From Xylocopa sonorina (lineage: Eukaryota; Arthropoda; Insecta; Hymenoptera; Apidae): DNA of 64,000 bases. Under the pieces are notes generated by a model. The model saw nothing but the letters and a program-made list of their open reading frames with translations, was not told the DNA's origin and searched no databases. The translations under genes and the position numbers were made by a program. This document shows positions 10,797 through 21,462 of this stretch, piece after piece (position 1 is the first letter of the stretch; every line of letters starts with the position of its first letter). The stretch spans positions 372,001 through 436,000 of the forward strand of contig NW_027490112.1 in assembly GCF_050948175.1 (NCBI RefSeq), read 5' to 3'.

Positions 10797-12368
10797 CTAA
10801 TTTAAAGCTATCGTGGAATCCGTCCAGAAGTTAATCGAGTCAAATCGGCGTGCATTACTATTTCGGACGTTAGAAAATAATGACGCCAGTAGCACCGCAC
10901 CGCAAAGTTCGAAACGTGCGAGGCTGACAACTTTTACTGACGCGACCCGAAATTTCGCACATAATAGTGTCGTTTCAATTCGGCCGCGATTGTTGATTGA
11001 CCGTACATACACGCACGCTCCGTATGCTCGTTCGCTCGCGTCGCAGAACCCATGTAATTCCACTCTTCTCACCTTTGATTGGCATACGTGTCGCTCGGAG
11101 AATGTTTCGTTATCTAATTGCAATTCCTTCACGTACGTGGACTATTCTGTACGGAGGCTGGTTGGTAGTGATTCGTCCAAGGCCAATTGCAGTTTCCAAA
11201 GGTGTTGCATAAATATTTTTGCTGTTATTATTACTGGCACCAGTAAACCTAACGTGTCGACTATTTTTGTTATGGTGGATAAGATCGTGCGTTTGGTGAT
11301 CCTCGTATCGATGTTTGGATCCACGGAATACATGATTCGGTCGTTTTGCGCGTGCCACGAGGCGCCGAGAGTTTTCATGGTTGCATCTCCAAAATACTTT
11401 GGGTGAATTTCGCCTTCCGGAAGTCCTGCTAAAAGTTTCGGTTCATTCGAGACCCATTGTTGAATGTGGAGGCTGCCGCGGTTAAGTAGCTTGATTTCCT
11501 GGTCCCGTAGTTGTCTAGCGTCTTCGTAATTATCTGTGCCAGTTAGGAGATCGTCGACATATAGATCTCGCTGGAGCACGGTCGATGCGAAAGGAGCATT
11601 CACCTTTTCGTCGCCCGCTAGCTGATGAATTCACCTGATGGCGAGGAAAGGCGCTGAAGATAGACCAAACGTGACCGTGTTCAGCTCGTACGTTTTCACC
11701 TTTCCGTTGTTATCTCGCCATAATATCGTCTGGTGTCGGCGGCCTTCCGGTCTTACGAGGAACTGCCGATACATCTTCTCGATGTCTCCGGTTAAAACAT
11801 AGGTGTGTTGACGAAACCTTATGAGAAGCGCGAATATGTCGTCCTGTATCGTTGGTCCTGCCAAAAGCGTGTCGTCCAATGACAGTCCACTGCTCGTTCT
11901 TGCAGATCCATCGAAGACGACGCGAACCTTCGTTGTTGAGCTGGACAGTTTGATGACGGCGTGGTGGGGGAGGTAGAAGCCATCCGAATCGCGTGGTTCT
12001 ACCTGGATCATGTGTCCCATCTCGAGATACTCCTCGATGACGGCGGAGTATTCTCGTTTCAGTTCTGGACCTTTCATGAATTTTCGTTCGAGCGAAAGAA
12101 GACGGTTGAAGGCGGGCGACCGAGTTTCGGCTAACTGCATCTTCTTTTCATTGAACGGCAGTGCGACAATATAACGACCGGTTCGTATCCGTTTAACGTG
12201 GTCGTGAAAATTCTGCTCGCATTCCTGCTCCGCGGAAAATAGGTGTCGTACGTGTGTACCCTCTTCTAGCTCCCAGAATTTTTGAAATTCGAAATTCAGG
12301 ATTTTAACGAACGTTTGATGTTTCCTCCACGATGCCGATGTGGATACGCTCCACGACGAACCATCCAA
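10797..12368 (-). pseudogene. BEL/Pao reverse transcriptase-RNase H, two in-frame stops
   Basis: Three open segments in one frame (12,368-11,631; 11,603-11,142; 11,132-10,797) are separated by single stops: TGA at 11,628-11,630 and TAG near 11,139-11,141. Segment one has the Pao RT blocks Y-L-P-H-H-A-V-I-K (residues 132-140), R-V-V-F-D-G-S-A (149-156), G-D-I-E-K-M-Y-R-Q (194-202, catalytic Asp) and T-F-G-L-S-S-A-P-F-L-A (233-243). Segment two has the Y-V-D-D box at residues 15-18. Segment three has the RNase H blocks G-F-C-D-A-S-E (Asp31), L-A-R-F-E-L-C-G-A (Glu75) and F-W-T-D-S-T-I-A-L (Asp105). The catalytic residues survive but the stops prevent a full-length enzyme. A frameshift separates this part from the protease. 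Confidence 0.93.
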
Positions 12369-12379
12369 ATTGCGTCTTT

Positions 12380-12860
12380 TGGAGGATTAATTCAGGATCG
12401 TTGCGAGGAGAAAGCTTGTACTGGCCGATGCTAAGAAATGATAAAGCGGGGCCGGTGCCGATTAACATATCCACATTTGCCGGTCGATGAAATTCTGGAT
12501 CTGCTAGTTTTACAGTTGCCGGAATCGGAACCTTCGCCCTATCGATTTGCTCTTCCGGTATCGGTCCAGCGATTCGCGGTATCGTAAAGAATGTGAGCTT
12601 CCGGCCGAAGCCCGATAACCGGGATTTGATCTTCGTTGAGGCAATTTATTCGCGACTTTGTGTAATTGGTTCGACGCTTCGATGGTTGTCGTGTTATTCG
12701 TCGTGGGAAATCCAGGCTTTATTGCCAGGTCGTCTGTAATGAAGTTTGCACTCGAACAGGTGAGGATCAATGTCCTACACTCGATTCTGGTCGCGATCAA
12801 GAACGCCGACGATCGCGGTGGCCATCAGCTCCGTTGTGCGACTGTTGACGACTAAGCTCT
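12380..12860 (-). pseudogene. BEL/Pao aspartic protease remnant, active-site Asp lost
   Basis: Across several frames the minus strand reads the usual Pao protease order. First comes an E-L-M-A-T-A lead-in near 12,830, then C-R-T-L-I-L-T-C-S-S-A-N-F-I near 12,740-12,780, and finally L-A-D-P-E-F-H-R-P, V-D-M-L-I-G and Q-K-T-Q-F-G-W between about 12,515 and 12,380. Family members carry D-S-G-S at the active site. Here the position reads T-C-S-S, so the catalytic aspartate is gone. At least two frameshifts are needed to read the whole domain. Confidence 0.75.
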
Positions 12861-12995
12861 TGAACTTTGGTACGAGCTTTTCGACTTTCCGTTGCAGTCA
12901 TGCATATTCCGGTTGGTGGACCTCGTGCAGCTTCGCATTCTGTTGTTGGTTGCAGACACGTCGTCCTCTTTTTCTGCAGCGTATACAATTCAATA

Positions 12996-15704
12996 CAATG
13001 TAAATGCCACACTTCCTTCCAACGGAACAGCGTTTCTAGATGTCTACGTATCGAAGCAATAGAGTTCTAATGCTTCAAAAAACGCAATATCGCATCTCAT
13101 ATCAGTGACTCATGATAAGATGCAATATTCAATGCAACGCGTTGCGTACCTCTCGTCAACACTTCAAAAGAATGTAAATGCCACACTACCTTGCGATGGA
13201 GTCGCGTTTCTAGCTGTCATCGTATCGAAGCAATAGTGTTCTAATGCATCATAAACCGCAATATCGCATCTCAACACTTTGACTCACGATAAGATGTAAT
13301 ATTCAATGCAACGCATTACGTTTATCTCGTTTACACTTTAAGAGAATATAATACCACACTTCCGTGCTAGGGAATGGCTATTCACGATGTCTACGTATCG
13401 AAGCAATAAAGTTCTAATTCTTCATAGAACGCGATATCGCCCCTCATTTCTATTTTTCATGATAACATGTAAGTCAATGTAACGCAATAACTATATCTCG
13501 TTAACACTTCAAAAGTATTTAAATCCCATACTTCCGTGGTACTTAATAGCGTTACTAGATGTCTACCTACCGAAGTAAGAGTGTTCAAATTCTTCATAAA
13601 ACGCGACATCGCACCTCATTTCTAGGATTCATGATAAGATATAATATTCATTGCGATGTCTCATGTATACCACGCGTACACTTCAAATGAATGTCAAGGC
13701 GACACTTCCTTGGTAGGAAATAGCGTTTCCGGATGTCCACGTATCGTAGCAATAGAGTTAAAACGCGATATCGCATCTCATTTATATGTTTCATGATGAG
13801 ACATAATATTCATTGTGCAGTGTTATGTATACCTCGTATTCACTTCAAAAGAATGTAAATGCGACACTTCCTTGCTAGGAAATAGCGATGGCAGATGTCA
13901 CCGTATCGTGGCAATAGAGTTCTACTGCTTCTCAAAACGCGATATAGCATTTCATTTCTATGTTTCATGATAAGATATAATATTCATTCCGAAGTGTTAT
14001 GTATACCTCGCATACACTTCAAATGAATGTAAATGCGACACTTCCTTGCTAGGAAATAGCGTTTGTAGATGCCTACGTATCGAAGCATTAGTGTTCTAAT
14101 GCTACTTTAAACGCGATATCACACCTCAGGTCTATGTTTCACTATAAGAAATAATATTCATTGCGAAGTGTTATGTATACCTCGTCTGCACTGCAAAAGA
14201 ATGTAAATGCCACACTTTCTTGCTAGGAAATAGCGTTTCAGGATGTCTACGTATCGAAGCAATGGAGTTCTATTGCTTCTTAATGGGCGATATCGCATCT
14301 CATTTATATGTGTCTTGATAAGATATAATATTCATTGCGAAGTGTTATGTATACCTCGTCTACACTTCAAAAGGATGTATATCCCGCAATTCCTTGTATA
14401 CCTGGTCTGCACTTCAAAAGATAGTAAATGCCACAATTCCTTGCTAGGAAATAGCGTTTCCAGATGTCTACGTATCGAAGCAAAAGAGTACTAATGCTTC
14501 TTTAAACGCGACATCGCATCTCAGGTTTATCTTTCATGATAAGATATAATATTCATTGCGAAGTGTAATGAATAACTTGTCTACACTACAAAAGAATGTA
14601 AATGGCATACATCCATGCTACGAAATATCGTTTCCAGATGTCCACGTATCGAAGCAATAGATTTCTAATGCTTCTTAAAACGCGATATCGCATCTCATTT
14701 CTATGTTTCATGATAAGATATAATGTTCATTGCGAAGTGTTATGTATACCTCATCTGCACTTCAAAAGATTGTAAATGCCACACTTCCTTGTATACTTCG
14801 TCTGCACTTCAAAAGATTGTAAATGCCACAATTAATTGCTAGGAGATAGCGTTTCCAGATGTCTACGTATCGAAGTAATAGACTTCTAATGCTTCTTAAA
14901 ACGCGATATCGCATTTCAATTCCATGTTTCATGATAAGATATAATATCCATTGCGAAGTGTTATGTATACCTCTTCTACACTGCAAAGAAATGCAAATGC
15001 CACACTTCCTTGCTAGGAAATGGCGTTTCCAGATGTCTATGTATCGAAGCAATAGAGTACTAATGCTTCTTAAAACGCGATGTCGCACCTCATTTCTATG
15101 TTTCATGATAAGATATAATATTCATTGCGAAGTGTAATGAATACCTCGTCTACACTTCAAGAGAATGTAAATGCCATACTTCTTGGCTAGGAAATAGCGT
15201 TTCCAGATGTCTACGTATCGAAGCAATAGAGTTGTAATGCTTCTTAAAACGCGATATCGCCTCTCTTTTCTATGTTTGATGGTAAGATATAATATTCATT
15301 ACGAAGTGTTATGTATACCTCGTCTACACTTCAAAAGAATGTAAATGCATCACTTCCTTGCTACGGAATATCGTTTCTATATCTGAAGGTTTAGAAGCAA
15401 TAGAGTTCTATTGCTTCTTAAAACGCGGCTGCGCATCTTACTTCTATACTTCATGATAAGATGTAATATTCATAGCATCGCGTTATGTTTATCTGCTTCT
15501 GCACATGAATTGAGTGTGAACCCTACACTTTCTTGCCCAGGGATAGCGTTTCTGGATGTCCAGGTGCCGAAGCATTTAATTTGTCATGCTTCATGCACCG
15601 CAATATCGCATTTCATATGAACAGTTGAAAGTAAGTTAGAAGGTTGTAAAGCTCTGTGCATCGCATTATTCTTATCTGCTTCTGTGCTTTATAATGCTCT
15701 GGGA
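12996..15704 (+). repeat. Intermediate-age satellite block (about 15 monomers)
   Basis: Monomers change from left to right. Those near 13 kb resemble the old stratum (CGGAACAGCG, CAATGCAACGCG). Those from about 13.7 kb show transitional states (CTAGGAAATAGCG, CTTCTTAAAACGCG, ATGTTTCATGATAAGATATAATATTCATTGCGAAGTGTTATG) while keeping TCGAAGCAATAG and TTCAAAAGAATGTAAATGCC. Spacing between neighbouring GATATCGC motifs varies (174, 173, 172 and 162 bp among the first few), unlike the young array. The last units (15,380-15,704) decay and end at an LTR. Confidence 0.93.
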
Positions 15705-16441
15705 TGTGCGATGTTTCTCAACCATCCTTAACCCCTTAAAGAGAAGTCAAAAGTCGAGCGGCCCTGCAGGTGGGCCATGGGAGCGTGGCGCGCGAGGCGC
15801 TACGGAATTTAAATGATCAGGAGGATCCCCTCAGAGACACCCAAGGGGGCGAGAAGAGGAAATCGCCGAAATCCACTGATCGATGGACCCGAACAATACC
15901 GAAACCTACAGCCCACTCCACCATGGAGCCCCGAGGAGGATCCAGGAGACCCGAGGACCACCAGCGAATTCAAGGAACCTGAAGATGAGAACGTGAGAGC
16001 TTATTCGCTAAAGCGTCCCATTTCTTGTGTCGCCTATTGCATATTGTATCTTATATCGTGACGCGATTTATGATACCCGGTAATTCGCGGCGTGTTGCGT
16101 AGTTTCCCGTAGCCCTTGTTAGTTAAACCCACGTCGAGACCATAAATAAACATGCCGTGACTTCAGTATCTCGCGACCTGAGTGTGTGTACTTGGCTAGG
16201 CGTAGTCGAGAGGAGGAGCATTTCGAAGTTTCAAAGGTTGTTCCGCCCCAGGGTTCCCGGAGTCGTGTAGTCTATCCCTTTGCTACTTTCTGAGCAGCTG
16301 GCGCCCAAGAAAAGTTGTACGTGAGCGGATACCTTGGAACGATAGATCGCTTTAGATTAAAGTACGTTTTACACCTTAAAGCATTTAGATAATTAACCCC
16401 TGCGAGCTTCCCTGACTTACTATATATAGGTTTTCGTCACA
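15705..16441 (+). mobile_element. Second, internally deleted copy of the 20-kb LTR family
   Basis: It aligns in order with the solo LTR at 20,043-21,462: the GC-rich block with GGGGGCGA and ATCGCCGAAATCCAC, GAGAACGTGAG, CGCTAAAGCGTCCCATTT, AATTCGCGGCGTGT, CAGTATCTCGCGACCT and CTGGCGCCCAA. It ends CGTCACA at 16,441 like the other copy. The start at TGTGCG (15,705) is less certain. About 230 bp containing the other copy's TATA motif and AG tract are missing here. It keeps AATAAA at 16,145-16,150, a possible polyadenylation signal that is degraded in the other copy. No target duplication is seen. Confidence 0.75.
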
Positions 16442-18441
16442 AATAATTGGAACCATCACTTTACATAGATATATAGAACACACATAGTTTTAAACGTAGA
16501 ACTGAGAATTTGAGAACAAACTTTGAAACGTTAGTAGTGAGGAATTACATCGGATTTCATAGAAATTCAGAACTTACTTGCTATGAAACATAGGCAGATA
16601 AGGGCCATCGCGTTGCTTAGAACTTTAGAACTTGCTTACTTCAACAAAGGTTTCTATTGGCTTCGTCCGTTCTTTTAGAAGAATTTTTGATAAACCACAT
16701 ACTTTTCACGCTTCGGATATCTTTGAAAGTTCGCGAGATGTAATCGTTTAAGTTTTAAAATGATTACTTATTGTGGATTATTATTTAGTAACTCGCTCAT
16801 AAACGAGTCTGCATAGGATTTAATTCATAAGTTTTTAAGCCTGGAATTTATGCAGTTATTTGTTATTCACTTATTGCTCAAACGACAAAGATTCTGACCA
16901 CTTCAAAATGGTTAACTTTCATCAATTTTCTTAAAAATTGAAATACTGCCCAACCGCTTGCATTAAAGACTGTAATTAAAGCTTTCAAAACATTTTACCT
17001 CTTATAGATGAATTCTGGAATTGAAATTGAATGTTTGACTTTTCTAACTCCTGTTTAGACATCTTTCTATTGGAATATTCAAGTATTTTTCATATTCGTA
17101 ATTATTAAAAATGTTCTACTTGATTCTTTAATTTAATATTTAGAATTTTCTGAGAAATATTTTTTATCGTAATGAACTATATAATTGCAATTATAATTCT
17201 TTATGAAATAATAATAACAGAGAGGAATGTATCCATTCTTGTAGTTTTGTAAAGAGTATTTAATCTCACTATTTAAAATGAAACATTAACATTTGTTTAC
17301 AATCTAATGGAATTTAGTTACCTTTTGATTCAAATTCACAATGTTAATCTTCCGTAGTTCAACAATTGTGAGCTGTCCTCAGGAATCGCAGCTCAGTACT
17401 TATAAAATGGACGACAAACGAACAGCCTAACCAATTGTAATCAAACCGATATTTCAATACCAATATTATCATGTTTAACTTATTCTGAAAACTATCAAAA
17501 TGCCCTTCGAACAGTGTTTACTCACTTCCTTCCATCACTGTTTGCAATACGTAAGTTTCATTTACTATCAAAACCGTAAGTATTATCGCCTTTCTTTACT
17601 TCTTGTAACCTTCAATGGCTTCATGTTTCAGGTCGTTGAACTCGTTTTGAAATACTCTATCGTATTATGCAAGAATGAACATATCAATTCATTTTAAAAA
17701 ATGAAGGTGACCTTCAAGTGTCCAACATACCTCCACTTACAAAAAAACTATTTTCATCAACGTCTGGGCCCTTTGTGTTATGCAATTTTATATGAGCAAA
17801 AATTTCTGTGAAACTTATAGCTTTGAGAATATCTGAGCTGCTAATTATTACTATCCAATCCTGTATGTTGTTATGGATGTGTCCAGCAAGGCAACGATGA
17901 ACAAAGTTAAATTTAATATTACGATGTTTATTATACTATTTATAATATATGTGTTTTTCTGGAATTTAGCTCAAAAACAGTGTTTACGATGTCGGCAGAT
18001 GAATGTATTTGCCTTAGGATTCCAAGAGCTGACAATTTCGAAAGTAGAGTATTTCTTTACTCCGCTAACCAAATCATTGCAAACGTTAAGTAAAGTGCAT
18101 GTCTTTCAAAACTGTCAGATGCATATTACGATACAACGTTCCTGAGAAATGGTACTTGTCACTCTTTTTTAATTTCCGTTTTTTTAAGCAGAGGAAATTT
18201 AATTGAAATATCCGCAAAATTTAAGGACAAAAAAGTTATTATAATCTTACGGAACATATATGATGGTGATAAAGGATAAGTGTACGGAACTAGAACTACA
18301 AAGTAGATGAATACATTCCTCCAATGATGCTTCTACGTCAATAAAATCAGTTAAACAAAGAACTATTACAAAAATCAGGCATAATTAATATTACTTCTGA
18401 ACAAAAGCTATAATATAATTGAACCGAAATGGATATAAAAG
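16442..18441. other. AT-rich single-copy-looking spacer, no recognisable gene
   Basis: This is about 2 kb between the LTR copy and the inner edge of the right arm. Neither the satellite nor the arm sequence continues here. Open frames at 17,500-17,697 and 17,873-18,145 (plus strand) match nothing I recognise and have the composition expected of AT-rich noncoding DNA. A TATAAAA lies at about 17,401, and GTAAGT...TTTCAG (17,551-17,631) would make an 81-bp intron in the first frame. This is weak evidence for a tiny gene. Confidence 0.5.
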
Positions 18442-20042
18442 AGGCAATTATATCTATACGTTCTATTCTATGCAAAGGCAAATATGTCAAAGAGAAAAAA
18501 TGTATTACTTACAAATTACTTATGTTCCCAGAGATCTCACTAATTCAGTCTTCTCGTCTTGCAGGACTAATCATTCATTTAACATGAAAAGGGGTCGAGA
18601 AATAGTAAAAAGTTATTACATATTTCATAGCCTCACTCGATACGTCGATTAGATCACGTAAAACATTGGACACTAATTCCATCTACACCTTCAGACCTTA
18701 AATATATAATTTCAACAACATATTTAACACTGTTTTAATAACATTTTTCTAATTATTTATATCTATGCCTAATAAATATATATTAATCGAATAAGTTGCT
18801 TTACCAAAGAATAAAAAAACTGAGGATTACAAATCTGAGCATTACATAACAAACGTGCATTACATATATAATATTACATGTAACAAAAAATGAATATCAA
18901 AAAGATCGTACGTAAGTTGAATCCACAATGCGGTTATAGAGATACAGAAATGGCAAAAATTCCAAACAATAATTAACAAAATTCAAAAAGGGGGAGTGAA
19001 AGTCCATCTCCTTAACGATAATAAGAAACAAGTCTGCCTCATGTACTATAACATCCCAAACAGCCAGCGATTGGCACATTAATGACAACGGATGGAACGA
19101 ATTCCGTGGCAGAACTGTGCCAAAACTGTGCTCCTGCTCAGCTCTTGCAACGGCATACTCTTAATACTGGAGCGACACTCGTATCAGGGTACTACTAAAA
19201 TACCGCGATAAAGCACACGGGTTACATGGCCGTGGCAATAACACTATCAGCTCATCATAGTTACACGCGTGTTAATGGCGTAGGATGACATTTATTAATG
19301 GGAAAGCTGTTTCCATAAAAATTATAAACGAATATGAAAAATGACCAAACTAAGCAATTTATTTATTTTGATTCCAAAATAGATACACCGACACGAAACA
19401 AAAACATAAGAACTCGATTTTATTATTTTCGGTAAACTAGCTAGATACGGCGATTTTTTCCATAGAGTCGTTAATTGCTTCATCATAAAAATATATACAT
19501 TTACTTTATACATATTTTTTCATTTCATCATTACAAGTTCATGCAATTGAGAGTTATATTAAATACGATGACCGCATGTTATTTAAGAAATTTCACAAGG
19601 CGAAGTTAGGGACGCAACAGCATGACTTTTTATTTTATAAGTAATATTTTATTTTATAAATAATATTTATAGTATATGACGGGATGAAAGAAATATATCT
19701 GACTCGCTCAATAACTATAAATATAGGAAAATGACTATCAAAATGTCTATCAATACTCATATTGTAAAACATCTACTGACATCTAACGGTTTTAATTTGG
19801 ATGAAAGCAGAGGTTCCCCATTACCAAATGTGACCCTACGTCATTGCTGAGAAGATTCATGAATGGAGCGATGACACACATGTCACGATGGTCCTGGTGC
19901 TGCGCGATTCCTACTTAACGTAGCGTTACTACGTAGTATTCCTACTTACGATAGCTACTTAATCGCGAATTTATATGTACATAATTATACATCACTGCAT
20001 AAAAACAATATCATACACTTTTATAATCAATGCGATATAAGA

Positions 20043-20813
20043 TGTGACGTGGTGACGTCACAAGGCTCGCTAACCACCCCCCCCCCCCTGCTTCGGTTAG
20101 ACTAGCTCGCAGATCACCACCCATGCAAGAAGCGCGACACGGACCATCGCGATAGCTGTGTTCTTTTCTTTCTCTCCGTTCTACGGATTAGACTGGCGAG
20201 CTGATGGAAGAAGCGACCCAGAAGACGCCCCTTCGGCGGATAAGAAGACCGCAGGTTCGCGGAAGGGCTGTGCGCCGAAGTAGCGTGACGGGATCGACGG
20301 TGGAGGAGTCGGGAAGTGAGCAAGAAGAGACCCTGAAGCCCGAAGGATACGATCCAGAGCCCAGCAAACGATAAGACCGCTGCCACAGACCATGGAGACG
20401 AATGGAGACGAACAGGATGGTTCTCGGGTGTGAGAAGGACCTCCACCCCTCCCCTGAGCCCATGGAGAGGAAAACTCAAGATGCGCAGCGGAATTGCAGG
20501 TGAGCCGTGGAAAGCGCGGCGCGCGACACGCGCCGCAGTTCAGATGATCCAGAGGACCCCCTCTAGACACACCAGAGGGGGCGATCAGGGAAGATCGCCG
20601 AAATCCACCGATCGATGCCCCGAACAATACCGAAGCGTATAGCCCTACCCCACCAAGGAGCCCTAAGGAGGATCTAAGGGGATCCGAAGGCCCCCAGCAA
20701 ACCTATATAATGAGCTAGCCAGCATGAAGACGGCCTACTCTACTACTATTCTTCTTCCCAGCGACTTAGCGACTATTTAGCGAGCAACCAAGCAAGCGAT
20801 TATACGGAGCGAT

Positions 20814-20904
<91 letters not shown>

Positions 20905-21462
20905 GGACTGAACGAGATTCATACTTGTTGGAAACGAGAACGTGAGTCCTTATACGCTAAAGCGTCCCATTTGTTCCCTGCTGCATTTGTGATATCGCGT
21001 ATTATAATTTGTATTGTATAACGGGTGGTGATCCCCGGTCATTCGCGGCGTGTCGTATACCCTTTTGTAATGCCGTGTCGAGGCAATCTAAAAAGAAGCC
21101 GTGAGTTCAGTATCCCGCGACCTTATATTGCGCACTCGGCTAGAAGTAGTCGAGCGAGGGAGTATTTTGAAATTTCGTGGATTATCTTGCACCGGGTTTC
21201 CCCGGGTTGCTTGGTCTAATAGTTTTTGCTACTTCTTGAGTAGCTGGCGCCCAAAAAGTCTCCGCCTCGCAGTTACGAAATACTCGCTGGATAGGAAATT
21301 CTTTGTTCTGTATTTGGCGTTGGCGAATTCGTCGACAATCATACCACGCGGATATTTTGTACCCCGATATTCTGTACCCCGGATTAAACTTCTGTATACC
21401 CCTCTATTATTGGTTCTATATACCCCCTTTTCTTGCGGATTGTAACGGGAAAACCCGTCACA
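20043..21462 (+). mobile_element. Solo LTR in the right arm with AAGA target duplication
   Basis: The 1,420-bp insertion starts TGTGACG and ends CGTCACA, perfect 7-bp inverted termini with TG...CA ends. It is flanked by AAGA at 20,039-20,042 and 21,463-21,466. The left arm keeps the empty site near 3,437-3,446 with a single AGGA. A TATATAA promoter-like motif lies near 20,705, followed by an AG tract. TGGCGCCCAA at 21,245-21,254 resembles a tRNA-Lys primer-binding site but lies about 210 bp inside the right end. A 4-bp duplication fits a Gypsy-type integrase. Open frames in the GC-rich first half are not convincing genes. Confidence 0.82.
20821..20903. repeat. (AG)n microsatellite
   Basis: An uninterrupted AG dinucleotide run of about 83 bp inside the solo LTR, downstream of its TATA-like motif. 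It is missing from the copy at 15,705-16,441. Confidence 0.97.

Larger units (their letters stand above)
10775..12995 (-). mobile_element. BEL/Pao retrotransposon fragment without LTRs
   Basis: A 2.2-kb internal fragment of a BEL/Pao element sits inside the old satellite. Order on the minus strand: end of the gag/linker region (about 12,990-12,800), aspartic protease (about 12,800-12,380), reverse transcriptase and RNase H (12,368-10,797). Integrase and both LTRs are missing. The fragment is bordered by the 8-bp direct repeat CAATGTAA (10,767-10,774 and 12,996-13,003), in a satellite context where similar words are common, so it may be microhomology rather than a target duplication. Confidence 0.85.

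Noticed and set aside
20114..20642. Overlapping open frames of 70-148 codons in the GC-rich part of the 20-kb LTR
   Set aside because: Several frames on both strands are open at once because of GC-rich composition, and no domain is recognisable.
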